A stretch of 64,000 nucleotides of DNA from Symsagittifera roscoffensis. Taxonomy: Eukaryota; Xenacoelomorpha; Acoela; Convolutidae. The notes under the pieces were generated by a model. That model searched no databases and was not told the origin of the DNA. It saw nothing but the letters and a program-made list of their open reading frames with translations. The stretch covers positions 52,178,750 to 52,242,749 of the forward strand of contig NC_087070.1 of the NCBI RefSeq assembly GCF_963678635.1. The letters are read 5' to 3'. Shown here piece by piece: positions 1 to 10,827 of the stretch. Every line of letters starts with the position of its first letter. Positions within the stretch are counted from its first letter, which is position 1. The translations under genes and the position numbers were made by a program.

Positions 1-562
1 GAGACGTTGAAGGCAAAAGGTTACGATCTGGAAGAAGTTGAAAAAGCAACAGTAACGATAAAAAGGACTTAATGAACTTGCTTCAGAAACTAGCCGACAA
101 CAAACCCGTGCACTCAACCACAAGGGATGATGAACCAGAAGTCACAATAATGAGAAGGAAATGAGTGGGCTCGTGTGACAAAACTTATTGAATGCTGGAG
201 ATCCAGGGAGTAAAGATGTGGTACGAACACTAGTCGAGAAAATCTTGGAAGAAATACTCAAGCAAACAACGCTACGGAGGAAAATAGTGTAATTTAAAGA
301 GGAAGCTGAAGATTTTGGACTAGATCAATAGTCCGGGGAGTGGTTGTGCACGATATTAGGAAAAGAGTGAGAAAGAAGGCTGAGAGGAAAATTTGTCCGG
401 GGAGTCAGAAGAACGGGACGATGATTCGGTAGAAATTGAAGATGAGCAAGACAGTTTGTGCACGAAATTAGCGGAAGAAAAAAGAAAAAATTAGGACAGG
501 GAAATGTAGACTGATCCCTCCTTCGGGACATTCATCCTGGCCCGTTACGAGAAGAACTAGAG

Positions 563-1075
563 ATGATAGCGATGTCAAGAAAACTTTTCAGGGGATTATC
601 TTGCAGTTCAAACGTAAGGACGAATCTAGAGCCGCAGAGTGATACAGAAGTCTTAAACAGGAGAGGGTGCGTCAAACTTGGGGATGATATCCACAATCCG
701 GGAGAACTGAACGGGCAAATGATGGCATTGAAAGAGCATGTGAAGGCAAGGTACATGCTATCGGACTTGATACGCGCACAGAAAAACGACAAAATAGCGA
801 GCAATCTATCCAAATGGATCCAAACGGGAATGAAACAAAAAGGAGACCTGGAGGAGGACAGCTAAAAGATCTTGAGCCAGTTCTTCAAGAAACGGAGGAG
901 CTTACTCTACCACACAGCAGATGGTGTGGTAGACTGCAAGAAAAGAGATGAAGAGAAAACATTACACAAACATAATCTCATCATACTACCACTGCTATAT
1001 CAAACGGAGATGCTGTTCAGATCGCATGATCAGATGGGACATCACGGGATAGACAAGGTGCAACTGGCCAGGTAA
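563..1075 (+). pseudogene. Pol remnant: end of RNase H linker and integrase H2C2 zinc-binding region
   Basis: Two open pieces at 563-865 and 872-1,075 match the linker and integrase zinc-binding region of the right copy (62,080-62,600). Shared landmarks are the 'KARYMLSDLIRAQKNDK' block, the 'DGVVDCKKRDEEKTLHKH' block and 'LLFRSHDQMGHHGI', the last being the His part of an H2C2 integrase zinc finger. The family role is integrase N-terminal multimerisation. This is a broken fossil. Confidence 0.8.
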
Positions 1076-1179
1076 GAGGAAAGTTTGCTAAAAGTGGGTC
1101 AACGCATGTTTGTCATGCCTATAAGTGAAAGACCCAAGGAAAATGAAGTTCCCTCTCAGATCGGTGGAAAGCTCAGAGT

Positions 1180-1769
1180 TCAATGAAATTGTACAGATAG
1201 ACCATCAACAGATCTGCACGACAGAGTCGGGATATAACCAGATATTGGTAATCATCGATCATTTCACGAAAGTAGTGAAATCAGTACTGTGTTAGACGGC
1301 CTCGGCGGAAGAAACTTGCGATCATTTGATCACACATTGGATATCAAGATATGGTTGTCCCATGACCTATCAATCAAACAGCAGGAAGGCTTTTGCTGAA
1401 AAGCTGACGAAAGAACTGATGCGAAGATCTCACATTGCCCAAGCACATTCGATAACTTACCATCTACAGACGAATGGACTAGTGGAAAGGCAAAACAGAA
1501 CTCGGATGAAGACTCTTTTCGCAGAAGAGGATTGGAATGAACCGGAGCAGAATGAGGTGCCAGGATGGACAGAACGAGATCGGCCAATGACATTGAAATC
1601 AAGAAAAGGCGGGCGCAAAAAGACAAGCATGAGGTACAACAGGTATGGCGACGATTTTTTGATTGACAAGATACAACCAGACGAAATAGGGGCAGATACT
1701 GTGAGCATGGGCGACTTAGTGTTATTTAAAAAAATGCAGATCATCAACGACAATGAGCACTCGTGGTAG
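1180..1769 (+). pseudogene. Pol remnant: integrase core and C-terminal tail
   Basis: Translation shows the retroviral-type integrase core: 'IVQIDHQQIC' (first acidic position), 'HFTK', 'GCPMTYQSNS' around the second acidic position, and 'TNGLVERQNRT' around the third. It parallels 61,645-62,040 on the minus strand. After the core an acidic/basic tail ('EEDWNEPEQNEVPGW', 'YNRYGDDFLIDKI') matches the tail of the right-hand frame at 60,451-61,605, but the GPY/F module seen there is not evident here. This is a broken fossil. Confidence 0.8.
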
Positions 1770-1781
1770 GAAGCCCATACC

Positions 1782-2656
1782 ATGCCAGAAAGAGGAGTGG
1801 ATCTAGAACAGAGTGAAATAGAAAGAAGGGAGAACACAAACTTGAGGATTCTAGAGTGGACACATGGTCTGCCGGCTGACGACGAAAAAACACAAAGCAT
1901 CCAACAAGTCGAAAAATCAGCAGGGAAACACGTTAAAGGAAGGAACTCGTTGATCGGTTGGACGCCGACAGACCGACCATTAGACTTGCCATCAGACAAC
2001 TTGAGCCCGGCACCGTCGACGGGGACGTCGATAAATATTTTTATCCGGGGAGTGGGAATAGGACTTATCCAAACAAAAAATGTAATGATAAAGAAACTCA
2101 GGGAAATGAGAGAAACTAACGGACTGGAACTGAATCAAGAAAAATTTGAGCCTGCCATTGAAAGAAAATTCAAGACCAAGTTCAAAATACCAAACGAGTA
2201 CTCGGAAAACATCCGGATCACGGAGAGCGGTTTCATCTTGTCAGAGAGGGCCAGCGCATTCTGCATAACAGCGGATATGAGTTTTAACACTACACTAGAG
2301 GCTGATTTCAAAAGAGAATACCAAAGTTTGTAGTTTCTGTTCAGACATAGACCAGGATTGGGAGGCCTGGCGGCACTCCTTCCCTCGGTTTCACAAGTCC
2401 CGGCAAAAACCAATGTTTTTTTTGTGACAAGAGTCAGTGAGAGAAACATGGTGGATCCCGAGCACGTGATGCTGGCCTTGACACGATTGAAGGACTTTCT
2501 AGTAGAAAAGGGGATAAAAGAAGTCTCAATACCAGTCTGCGATCCGAAAAGGGCAGAATGAACCCCAGGGAACTATACGCCAGTCTGCGCGTGGTCTTCG
2601 CAGAAACAGATATAATGGAACATCTACACAAGAAGTATTACTTGAGCATTGCCTGA
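1782..2656 (+). pseudogene. Post-integrase ORF remnant (unknown function)
   Basis: Open pieces at 1,782-2,333 and 2,358-2,656 correspond to the minus-strand frames at 59,889-60,463. Both copies share 'PNEYS.NI..T.S.FIL', 'ITADMSF', 'RPG.GG', 'TRLKDFLVE.. .KE.S.PV.DP' and the end 'HKKYYLSI'. I do not recognise the family. It lies directly after the integrase and before a spacer with splice-like signals, so it could be a pol extension or the first accessory ORF. This is a broken fossil. Confidence 0.6.
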
Positions 2657-3003
2657 GTCTCGGGTGGACACGAGGGTCTTGAGTTGCGGTCTGGATCTTG
2701 AGTGGGCACGAGGATCTTGAGTTAGGTAAGGGTGCGGCACGCAACAGGAAGATAGGTTTTAGTATAACTGGCATGACAACTGAAATAAATTTTTATTCAA
2801 ATCATTTGGTGCTAAAACATAACAAATCTAAATTATTTTATTACCTAATTGGATCACTTTTATCAGAGGTTGTTCAAATAAAGTTTTAGAGATACAGGGG
2901 GGAGGTTTAGATTGGTCATAAGGAGAGCACTACTGGTCTAAATTTCACATTTGTTTTCAGATTAATTTTGAATCATAAACAACGAGAACCAAGCTGTCGT
3001 ATA
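2511..3003 (+). repeat. Intra-element direct repeat, copy 1 (ORF end plus spacer with candidate intron)
   Basis: This stretch of about 490 bp is repeated at 5,478-5,958 in the same orientation with high identity. It contains the last ~50 codons of the post-integrase ORF, then noncoding DNA with a strong donor-like GTAAGG at 2,726, AATAAA hexamers near 2,783 and 2,877, and an acceptor-like TTTGTTTTCAG ending at 2,960. The repeat places the same spacer module in front of two different parts of the cassette. Confidence 0.85.
2726..2960 (+). promoter_or_regulatory. Candidate intron in the pol-cassette spacer (left copy)
   Basis: A donor (AG|GTAAGG) and an acceptor preceded by a T-rich tract (TTTGTTTTCAG) bracket 235 nt that hold AATAAA hexamers. 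The right copy has GTAAGAAG and CTCTTTTCTAG at the equivalent place, 232 nt apart. Conserved position and size support a real intron, but there is no transcript evidence here. Confidence 0.5.
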
Positions 3004-4165
3004 CGGATATAGAAGCAAGAGCATCAACCAGGTTTCCACAATCATCATCGGAGAAAGGTATTTCTTGAGTGTTCATCTGTAAAGGTATTTTTTGAGTGTA
3101 ACACAGGCTAAATCAATGTCAGACCGCTTTTGGCAGTCCATGCCAGCAGTGTTGAAGAAACCCATGCTTGATGAGCTATATAGGCGCTGAGATATCTTGA
3201 CCATTCACAAGTGGATGAGAGGGTGGCAGTGATGCTCAATGCCATCTTGCAGCTGGAGTCCCAAAAAGAAGGCAGAGAATCGGCGACCGATGCATTGTTG
3301 ATGGTGGGTTACACCTCGTACGGGATCTCTAAACAAGAACAAACAAGTTGGCTATCGTGGAACATGGATGGAGGCTTAAGGGGCTTCGATCTAGCAAAGA
3401 ACCCCGGCTTGAACAACATGACGGAATAGTGCGCTAAAGAATTTCCCCTAACAACCAGGCAAAACACGAAGGACTGGAGCTCAGTCCAGCAAAAATGCTT
3501 TGTCCGTCATACGGTCTCAACAAACGGAAAAGGCGTACCCGGACCTCGGCAAGTTGAGGAGTGAACTGGAGAAGGTCCAGAGGGAACGGGACCAGGCTAA
3601 TTTTGATAGGGATAAAGCTACAATTGATAGAAATCAAGCCATGCTCCAGAAACATAAAGTGATACTTGAGAGAAATTTATTGAGAGCTGAGCTGGATTTG
3701 ACCAGAAAATTACAGGAGAGTACAGCAAACTGTAATCAGCTAAAGTCAGAACTTAAGCGATTGCAGAAAAAGCAGCAAGAATTCGGGAGCAGCAAGGACC
3801 GGTAGACGAAGACGCCGGCTGAACCGTTGATGACGAGGTCAAGACTGGATTCAAAGATGGAGGTGTTGGTATATCGCTTGACACAAGAAAGAGGGAGATG
3901 GCTGTTCCTGACGCCGAGGCTGGAGAACGTGACGGACAAGGCGAAAGACACCACAATAAATAATTAATAAAGCAAATCTTAGAGTTCTTACAAGGCCAAC
4001 TTGAGCAGTCAGAGAAGAGGGGGTTGACGGTGGGAGCGTTCGTGACCTCAGCAAATGAGACCACCATCGCTGGTTTCTGGAGGGAGCATGCAAAAGGTGA
4101 CTTGAGAACTAGAAAGTCATACAAAATCTTGAGATTCTTGAGCCCACGCTGAGAGAAGAAATACA
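3004..4165 (+). pseudogene. Cassette remnant: counterparts of the small ORF and the long coiled-coil/SGNH ORF
   Basis: The piece at 3,211-3,429 (ending 'LLMVGYTSYGIS') parallels the 74-codon frame at 59,259-59,483 ('LLMAAYGERGY'). The piece at 3,500-3,805 is a heptad-like coiled coil ('LRSELEKVQRERDQANFDRD') parallel to the coiled coil near residues 80-150 of the 1103-residue ORF. Further on, 'SANETTIAGFWREHAKGDL' parallels the 1103/185 junction region of the right copy. No SGNH block could be found in this copy. This is a broken fossil. Confidence 0.65.
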
Positions 4166-5477
4166 TAGACGAGATATTCTACGCAGGGAACACTATTTTC
4201 GAAACATTTGTGCATGATCTTTTGAGCATGCCAATTAACCTGTTACTACACTTATATCTTGTGTATCCCAGTTACTTTTTCAGCATGGGCCCCGCCTTCA
4301 TGTTCAGTAGAGTTGTGGAAACCCTCAGAGTCGATGGATACTTGACGTTGGTACTTCTGACAGATGGGAATCTGGCAGTGTTCCACCAACTAAAGAAATA
4401 AGTCGACCCGATGTCGGTAAGGAAAGCCCACCCGAGTCTTGAGACTTACTCTTACAAGTGAGCCACTGGAATGAAAACTTTTAAGGTAGAGTACCTCTTG
4501 ATGCAGAATCGGCACTTGACAGTACAGGAAAAGATTCCGAAGACTAAAAAAGAGATGAGAGAAATGAATGGTGACATGCCCCTTCTGACCGACCTGTGCG
4601 TGGTAATGCGGTCGGATCCTCTAGGGATGATAAGAGGGCGGGCGGAAGTAGTGACCTGCATATATGGACCTGCCGTAACTTATGCCTTCCCAGACGCCCT
4701 TGTAAGTAGATAGCACCATTCATTACTATACGTGAGCTTGATTAGCATCCTGGACGGGACAGCGTTAAGCTGGTGTAAGCAGGAGAACTTCAGAACACAA
4801 ATGAGTGAGACGGTGCTATTCGGAAAGGTGAAGGATCCAGAACTGATAGTGCTCAACTTTAGAGGCCAGCTGCAATGCAGTATGGGGGAAAACGAGAGGA
4901 TCCTGTTGACGCGTACACGAAGTTTTGGAACTTGAATCCCTTAGCGAAGAATACTTGAGAGATCCTGAGAATTCCAGCGTAGAAGAAGAGCTCCGAATTG
5001 TCGAAGAAAGAGCTCGAGACGATTCAAAACCGGGATGTGTTACCAGCCACCATCCCAGAGTTCCCGACGGCGAGGCGAATGACTCTGGGAATGAACAGCC
5101 CGATGTCGGTTACAAGCCAGAGAGGTGTGGAACGGCAGCAGAAACTGTTCACACAAGGCTGGGACCCCTTATTCATTGGTTACTCGGCGGCAGTATGTTT
5201 TCACGCGTGCGAAATCAAGATAAATTCATGGACTACCCAGGCCAAGAAGATGAGGGGCTCGATGCCTCCCAGATGTGAAGTACGAGAAGTAAGCAGAGTT
5301 TTTGAGAGGTCTGGATTCGAGAATAGAGACGTCGTGTATGACAATGGAAGAATGATCGTGGAAGAAGGTCACTTGGATCTAAAAGACGAGATTAAAATTA
5401 GCGCGAGAAGACACCTAGCTCCCTCTGAACTTGAGAAGGCGGAATTGTGCCATGATGGACAAAAACTAGACGCGGCG
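4166..5477 (+). pseudogene. Cassette remnant: counterparts of the 185- and 259-codon ORFs
   Basis: Open pieces at 4,210-4,401, 4,471-4,713, 4,732-4,935 and 4,925-5,540 match the frames at 55,382-55,939 and 54,615-55,394. Shared blocks include 'LR.DG.LTL....T.GNL', 'MPLLTDL..AMR.DPL..IRG', 'YGPAVT.AFPD' and 'A.IPEFP..RRM.LG'. A Met precedes 'PLLTDL' in both copies and supports that start in the right copy. The function is unknown. This is a broken fossil. Confidence 0.7.
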
Positions 5478-5958
5478 GGGATAAAAGGAGTCTCAATACC
5501 AGTCTACGATCCGAATAGGGGCAGATTGAACCCCAGGTAACTATACGCCATTCTGCGCGTGGTCTTCGCAGAAACAGATATTATGGAACATCTACACAAG
5601 AAGTATTACTTGAGCATTGCCTGAGTCTCGGGTGGACACGAGGGTCTTGAGTTGCGGTCTGGATCTTGAGTGGGCAGAAGGGTCTTGAGTTAGGTAAGGG
5701 TGCGGCACGCGACAGGAAGATAGTTTTAGCATGACAACTGAAATAAATTTTTATTCAAATCGTTTGATGCTAAAACATAACAAATCTAACTGATTTTATT
5801 ACTTAATTGGATCACTTTTATCAGAGGTTGCTCAAATAAAGTTTTAGAGATACAGGGGGGAGGTTTAGATTGGTCATAAGGAGAGCACTACTGGTCTAAA
5901 TTTCACATTTGTTTTCAGATTGATTTTGAATCATAAACAACGAGAACCAAGCTGTAGT
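5478..5958 (+). repeat. Intra-element direct repeat, copy 2
   Basis: This is the second copy of the ~490-bp module at 2,511-3,003. It includes the end of the post-integrase ORF, a donor-like GTAAGG at 5,694 and an acceptor-like TTTGTTTTCAG ending at 5,918 (225 nt apart). It sits in front of the 342-codon frame. The right copy has no such module at the corresponding place, so this looks like a rearrangement, or exchange between elements, specific to the left copy. Confidence 0.85.
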
Positions 5959-7138
5959 ATGGTGGTGGAGGGCAGGTTCGAATATGCGATGAAAAAGGAG
6001 CGACCTGAAGCAGTGGAAGGTGAAAAGATGGACAAAACACACAGTGAGACCGAAGAGGAACTGGTGATAGGAGCCACACCCGGCGAGGAAATAGTGCCCG
6101 GCAATTTGGGTGGATACAGCGACACCATCATTGGGATCGCCCCGAAAAAAGCTGGAGCTGAAGCTGGGAAACGAACCCTCAAAGATAGGCATGGTGTTCT
6201 TGAGTGACGAAGCTAGAGACAAGAACACCTTCGAAGGGAACAAATTGATGTTTTTGGATACGTTGGATAAGAAAGTGTGGTTAGAATTCTTGAGCAAGTT
6301 TAATCAGAAGGTGGATCGGAAAATAGAGGTGGACGAGTTCAAAGAGGAATTGTGGGACACCGTGGTGGAATTTGGAGAACCTGTCTTGATGGCAACTGGA
6401 CTGGATGAGAAGGCGAGAGAAGATTTGCTTAGCAAAATGTATCACATGCATGAAACGAGGGCAAACAACGAGCCCAAATACTGTAAAGGGAGCTTTACTC
6501 TAAAAAAGAAAAGTGAAAATAAAAAAGTTAAGAATAAAATTGAAGATAAAGACAAACCTATTATTATAGCTAAAGATAATAGAATTCCTAAGACTAGAGG
6601 AGGGAAGAGGCAAGAGTCGGATGAAGAGGGTCTGTATAAAGAGGCGAGCTCTCTGATGGTCGTGACTACGCCCCCGAGTAGAGGAGTGAGGTCAATGAAG
6701 AGGAAGTGGGAGAAGGAAAAAGAGAGTCCTTCGGCGGATGCAGTGTCGGGGAAGAACGGCGCCGTTGGCCCTATCGAGATGGAAGACGACAACGGCAACC
6801 TACAAGAGCAACTCGATGACCCGGAAGATGGCCGAGGTATTGATCGAGATGGAAGCCGCAACCAAATCAGGTGCAGAAGAAGACTTCAAACCTCAGAAGC
6901 TGAAAGCAAAAAGAGGCTCCACAAAAGGGAGGTGGACCTCGACAAAGAGTGGATTTCGAGTGAACGCCAGAGCGTTGGTAAACCAGTGACAATTGATCCT
7001 CTTGAGAAAGGATTGACGAGAAACACCGCCCGCGCCTGGTGGATAGCTCTAGATACAACGAAAGAGTTGGAAGGCTACCTAAAGAAATTGGATTGCGGAG
7101 TGTCCAGAAAGCGTCGAAACTGGGCCACACAACATTGA
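5959..7138 (+). pseudogene. Cassette remnant: counterpart of the 339-codon ORF and start of the 351-codon ORF
   Basis: A 342-codon frame at 6,110-7,138, with a shorter frame before it, shows weak but ordered similarity to 53,780-54,799: 'ELWDTVVEFGEPVLMATGL' against 'EVWTVVQSYGTQSILKTGL'. Its middle is highly charged and low-complexity (Lys/Glu-rich), as is the right-hand frame. Its end ('IDPLEKGLTR', 'WWIALD...ELEGYLKKLD') recurs in the middle copy at 25,881-26,160. The function is unknown. This is a broken fossil. Confidence 0.6.
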
Positions 7139-7740
7139 GCAGAAGTGAACAAATTGGAGTTGAGAAACCAGTTAGGACGAACCTGGGGGAAGCTGTTGCT
7201 AGAGTAATTTGAAAACGAGATGAGGGCGCCCTCGTCAGCACAACCTTTAACGGCGAACCCTTTTGTCAGGACGCTGGACACTTATTATTTACATGGAGCT
7301 TGGCAGGAGTGGCGTTGGAAGAGCTAACCTCAGCAGATAAGCTAAAGTTGGGTGACAAAGGCTTACATTTTTATCGGATGCTGATGCAGCATATCGCTCG
7401 AGATAACTAAGGGTTAAGTCTTGCAAGGAGAAAAGATGCCACCTGTTTCTTGAGATGGATCATGTCAGTGATACCGGATGCTACCATCCAAGCCTGCCAT
7501 CAGAACGCGACCGGAAATAAAGCATTGGAGAAGAAAGTCTCGAGTGTCATCTTGAAAGTGTATCAGAGTAACGGAATTGAAAAGGCTGATGATTTGAGAC
7601 AGTTTCTTGAGAACCATGCAAAAATGGACGAGATCAGGAGATTCTTCAATAAGCAATTTGACGACGGTCATGATGTACATTGTGCCTTGGCCTTAGCGGA
7701 GGGTTACTCGGAACACACGAAGCGCGGAAAATATCAGTAG
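7139..7740 (+). pseudogene. Cassette remnant: counterpart of the 351-codon ORF
   Basis: Translated blocks such as 'LTWSLAGVALEELTSA' and 'LARRKDATCFLRWIMSVIPDA' line up with 'FAWCMMGLTREEYDSE' and 'CAKRRDTLCFIRFPIEQISVPA' of the right copy. An open piece occupies 7,450-7,740. The same region follows 'IDPLEKGL' in the middle copy. I do not recognise the family. This is a broken fossil. Confidence 0.6.
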
Positions 7741-9517
7741 AATTCTGGCATCATGGGAATAACATACAATCACTTCTTGAGCAGAGAGGCAGGATCTGCC
7801 AACATGAATTTCGAATTCGCATAGCTGCTGAAGTTTTGGACGGAAAGAATAGTTGAGGTTGGCTCAGTTGAGAGCGAGAAGCTGAGCTTAGGTCTGCTCC
7901 TTGAAAAAGGACCAGAAGTCATATGCGTGTCACGTTCTGAGAACAAAGTAGAATTGAGGATGGGAGGCGAGGAAAACGTACTGTCCACAAGTTGGGTACG
8001 TTTTGGAGGTTGCTGAGACCATCTTGGTGTCCACGTCCTCGAGCAAAATTGGAAGAAGAGGTGATTGAACGAGTGAGGTTCGTTCAATCAACTCATCCCT
8101 AAATCCCCAATGATCCTGCCTCATCGAGAAAAGTCTAAAGAGACAGCGAGCAAATCAAACGAGTCATCAAAGAAAATGGAGCCAGGCACTTGTCTCAATC
8201 TGTCAGCAAGGGGGTGGAGAACATTCTTGTGATGGGCGATCTTCGGTGACGATACAGTCGTTTCAAAGGGGTGATCTAGCCACGTGGTATGGTGATGTAA
8301 CGGAGAAGGAGAAGAGTGAGGTGCAAATAGTGGCCGATAGTTACGGGGGAACAACTGTGAATTTGGCCGCGGCACTGGGATTTTTCTCGAGAATGTGTAG
8401 TCTGGAGTCAGAACACCATCCGGTGACAGTGTTGAGTGTGGAGTCTGGGCTCGGAGTGATACAGATGATCCAAAAGCATATCAGGGGATGGAATGTCGGC
8501 CTGGTAGCAGAGATGCAGTTCCACGTGAGCGAGGCCTATAGCCTGCCAATGAATGCGAAGTATCTAGTGGGATCATTCATAGCGAATTTGTGTGGAAGCC
8601 AGTATCCAATGCACATGTCAGTGGTGGCAGCGTCAAGCCAGAGGGTGATGATCGATAAGGCTTTCTCGGTGTCAAAGTTTGTCCGATTGGCATGAATTTC
8701 ACATCACTCACATCAGTTGTTTCGGAAGATTTTGGGAGCGGTGCCAGGATCCAGGGTGGAAGACTTGAGTGACATCTGGGGAGCAGAACCTTTGGAGTTT
8801 GAATCTTGGCTCGAGACCTTGGGGGAGCGTAACCTCCGAAGCATCAATCGGACGCATGGAGATTACCCATGTCACTATCTGGCACAGGCTCTGTGGTATC
8901 CAGAGCAGTCGAACCTCTGCTTGATATGGTACATTGAAGAGATTCGGTCGATAGGTTTACCTGATCATCAACAAAAGGTCACCCTCTTCGTGATGAGCTC
9001 GATGTTGGTGATGCGATGGATTGAAGAGAACATAATGAAGTATCGGGCATCAAAGGCACCGACAGTGGAGGCGATACACGCTATTGACTATAGCAGGAGA
9101 CCTGAGTTGTTCGAGACTGCCTGCAAGAAATTTGCTGTACCCATGGAAGTGAGACACGTTTGGAGCCACAAACGGTTCTTCTCATAGTTTCGAGCAACGC
9201 TGACCTCATGGCTATGTGCTCTGACGAAGAACCACATGAAGAAGCATCAGAAGGTGTATCACCAGCTCTTAGCTGAGATAGGTCCGGAAGCCTTCAAGAG
9301 GCCGCTGCTCACTCATCGTAATGAGATAACCACGGGATGGAAAAGGGTTAGTAAAGTGCCTGGAGACAACACCAAAGCAAGGGAGTCGATACGGAAGGAA
9401 GACCTGGCGAAGGATGTGAGCTTGAGCATACATCACTCCTTTTGTCTGAACAGGGAGCCCAAGGCAAAGAAGCTACCACTCAACCGAGAAGATTACAAGA
9501 GCAAAGAGAATGGATAG
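7741..9517 (+). pseudogene. Cassette remnant: counterpart of the 731-codon ORF
   Basis: Open pieces at 8,246-8,695, 8,717-9,187 and 9,236-9,517 are plainly related to the 731-residue frame at 50,521-52,716. Shared blocks are 'LGF.S...SLES', 'AKYLVGS..A..C.S.YP.H', 'IDKAFSV.K.VR.A', 'DYPCHYLAQALWYPEQSNL', 'GLPD', 'MRWIEE', 'LFET.CK', 'P.EV...W..KR' and 'AFKR.L.THRN..TT'. Similarity persists over several hundred residues although the copies are well diverged, which implies past selection on the protein. The function is unknown. This is a broken fossil. Confidence 0.75.
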
Positions 9518-10026
9518 GGGCCTATGAACAACTGAAGGCATGGGAGGAGATCGTGATCAGTTCTGATGATGAGAAGGAATGACGAGGCAGATCACGGTGT
9601 CGAGCACATCTGGACCCATCACTTCGAAGACAGGTGTCACAAAGTGAGCTAGGTGCTCAGGGTGGAATATTGAGGCTTGAGAGGGGAAGTAAACGGGGAC
9701 TTGAGTGTGAACTTGGATGTAATCCGAGGGCACGGAAAAGAAATTTTGACAAAGACTATTTTTATCTAATATAAAATATCTATTTATTCATCAAAATTTC
9801 ATGACAATTTTCTGACTGGATTGAATAAAAGATATTTTACAAAGCTGAAAACCAGGATGCAGTTGGACGAAGATTTTGATCGCTGTTTAGCTATAGAAGA
9901 ACAATTTTACATGGCTGTGAATTTTGGGGATGTAGGTAAGGTTGATCTGCTGCAAATTTCCGTAAATGAATACTGAAACTGTATCTGGATACACTCGACG
10001 ACGCGCAATGAGGTTATCGATCTTGA
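9518..10026 (+). other. 3' untranslated region of the left element
   Basis: About 500 bp without coding potential lie between the last cassette piece and the polypurine tract. They are AT-rich in the middle (9,740-9,850). I see no other feature. The right copy has an equivalent ~800-bp stretch at 49,711-50,520. Confidence 0.5.
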
Positions 10027-10040
10027 GTCCGGGGAGTATG
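10027..10040 (+). promoter_or_regulatory. Polypurine tract before the 3' LTR (left copy)
   Basis: GTCCGGGGAGTATG lies immediately before the LTR start TGCCAG. The same GTCCGGGGAGTATG precedes the 3' LTR of the right copy (minus strand, 49,697-49,710). In Ty3/gypsy elements a purine-rich tract next to the 3' LTR primes plus-strand DNA synthesis. Confidence 0.75.
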
Positions 10041-10827
10041 TGCCAGTCGGTCACATTTGGAAGTTTGACCTTGATATGAAAGTTTAACCTTGATTTTGGG
10101 TTGAAAGTATTTTTTCAAAATTTCGAATCGGCCATGTCATGCTCAATTTTTTCGCGACAACTGAAAATCAGAGGTTAAGATTATCAGAAAATTCGAATTA
10201 TAATTGCGGGAAAATTGACAGAAATTCCTAGAGTAAAGTTGCTATTCGCAATTGTACCAGAATCATCAGTACGAGTAGAGCTGTCTTTTTCCCGACAGAA
10301 CTCGGAAAGAATCACAATCGATTGGGCAAGAGTGAACCTTGACTAGGAAGGTGGACAGCTGAAGCTGCCCAATAGTCTAGAGAATAAAACTACTTGAGCT
10401 AAACTTATTTACTTCAAACTTCTACTAGAGTTATCTTACTTACGTCATTTACTTGAATCTAGAGTCGTGTCGGTATGTGAGTACTGAATTTATTTTCTTG
10501 AGTGCATTTTATATGATTATGTTGATATAAGGCGAGTCATAGATTGATCCATCTGAAATTGATCAAAGATCCACTGTTTAAAAAAAACTAATGGTATACT
10601 TGAGTTTCGAACCCTGTTTTTAACGTCGTTCGCGTGTTATAGGTATTTAGAGACCTAGCCATGGGGCCGTTCATATTTCTAGCCATTGGGTTATTTTCGT
10701 AGTTGCCTTTAAGCGGTAACACGATTTGTAGTCTCATGTCTTACACGAACCGAATTGGCTCCGAGACGTTGGTTTTAGGGCCTGTTTTTCTTAGCCTCAT
10801 ATGTGACATAAGTATGCGACTGTTACA
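10041..10827 (+). repeat. LTR 1: 3' LTR of the left copy
   Basis: About 787 bp starting TGCCAGTCG and ending TGTTACA. It is directly repeated at 18,340-19,084 and found inverted in part at 15,410-15,842. Shared landmarks are 'gatccatctgaa', 'caccctg'-like 'aaccctgtttt', 'agagacctagccat' and the TGTTACA end. A core of the same motifs also occurs in the LTR of the right copy, so these are subfamilies of one LTR. Confidence 0.8.

Larger units (their letters stand above)
1..10827 (+). mobile_element. Left copy of giant Ty3/gypsy-type LTR retroelement (fossil, 5' part outside window)
   Basis: A degraded LTR retroelement runs from the window edge to an LTR ending at 10,827. In order it holds the RNase H-to-integrase linker, an integrase zinc-binding region, integrase core, a post-integrase frame, an intercistronic repeat with splice-like signals, pieces of a long downstream ORF cassette, a 3' UTR, a polypurine tract and the 3' LTR. 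The same order is seen on the minus strand at 48,774-64,000. The sense strand is strongly purine-rich. The copy is clearly old and broken in well over twenty places, and it is rearranged inside the cassette. Confidence 0.85.
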
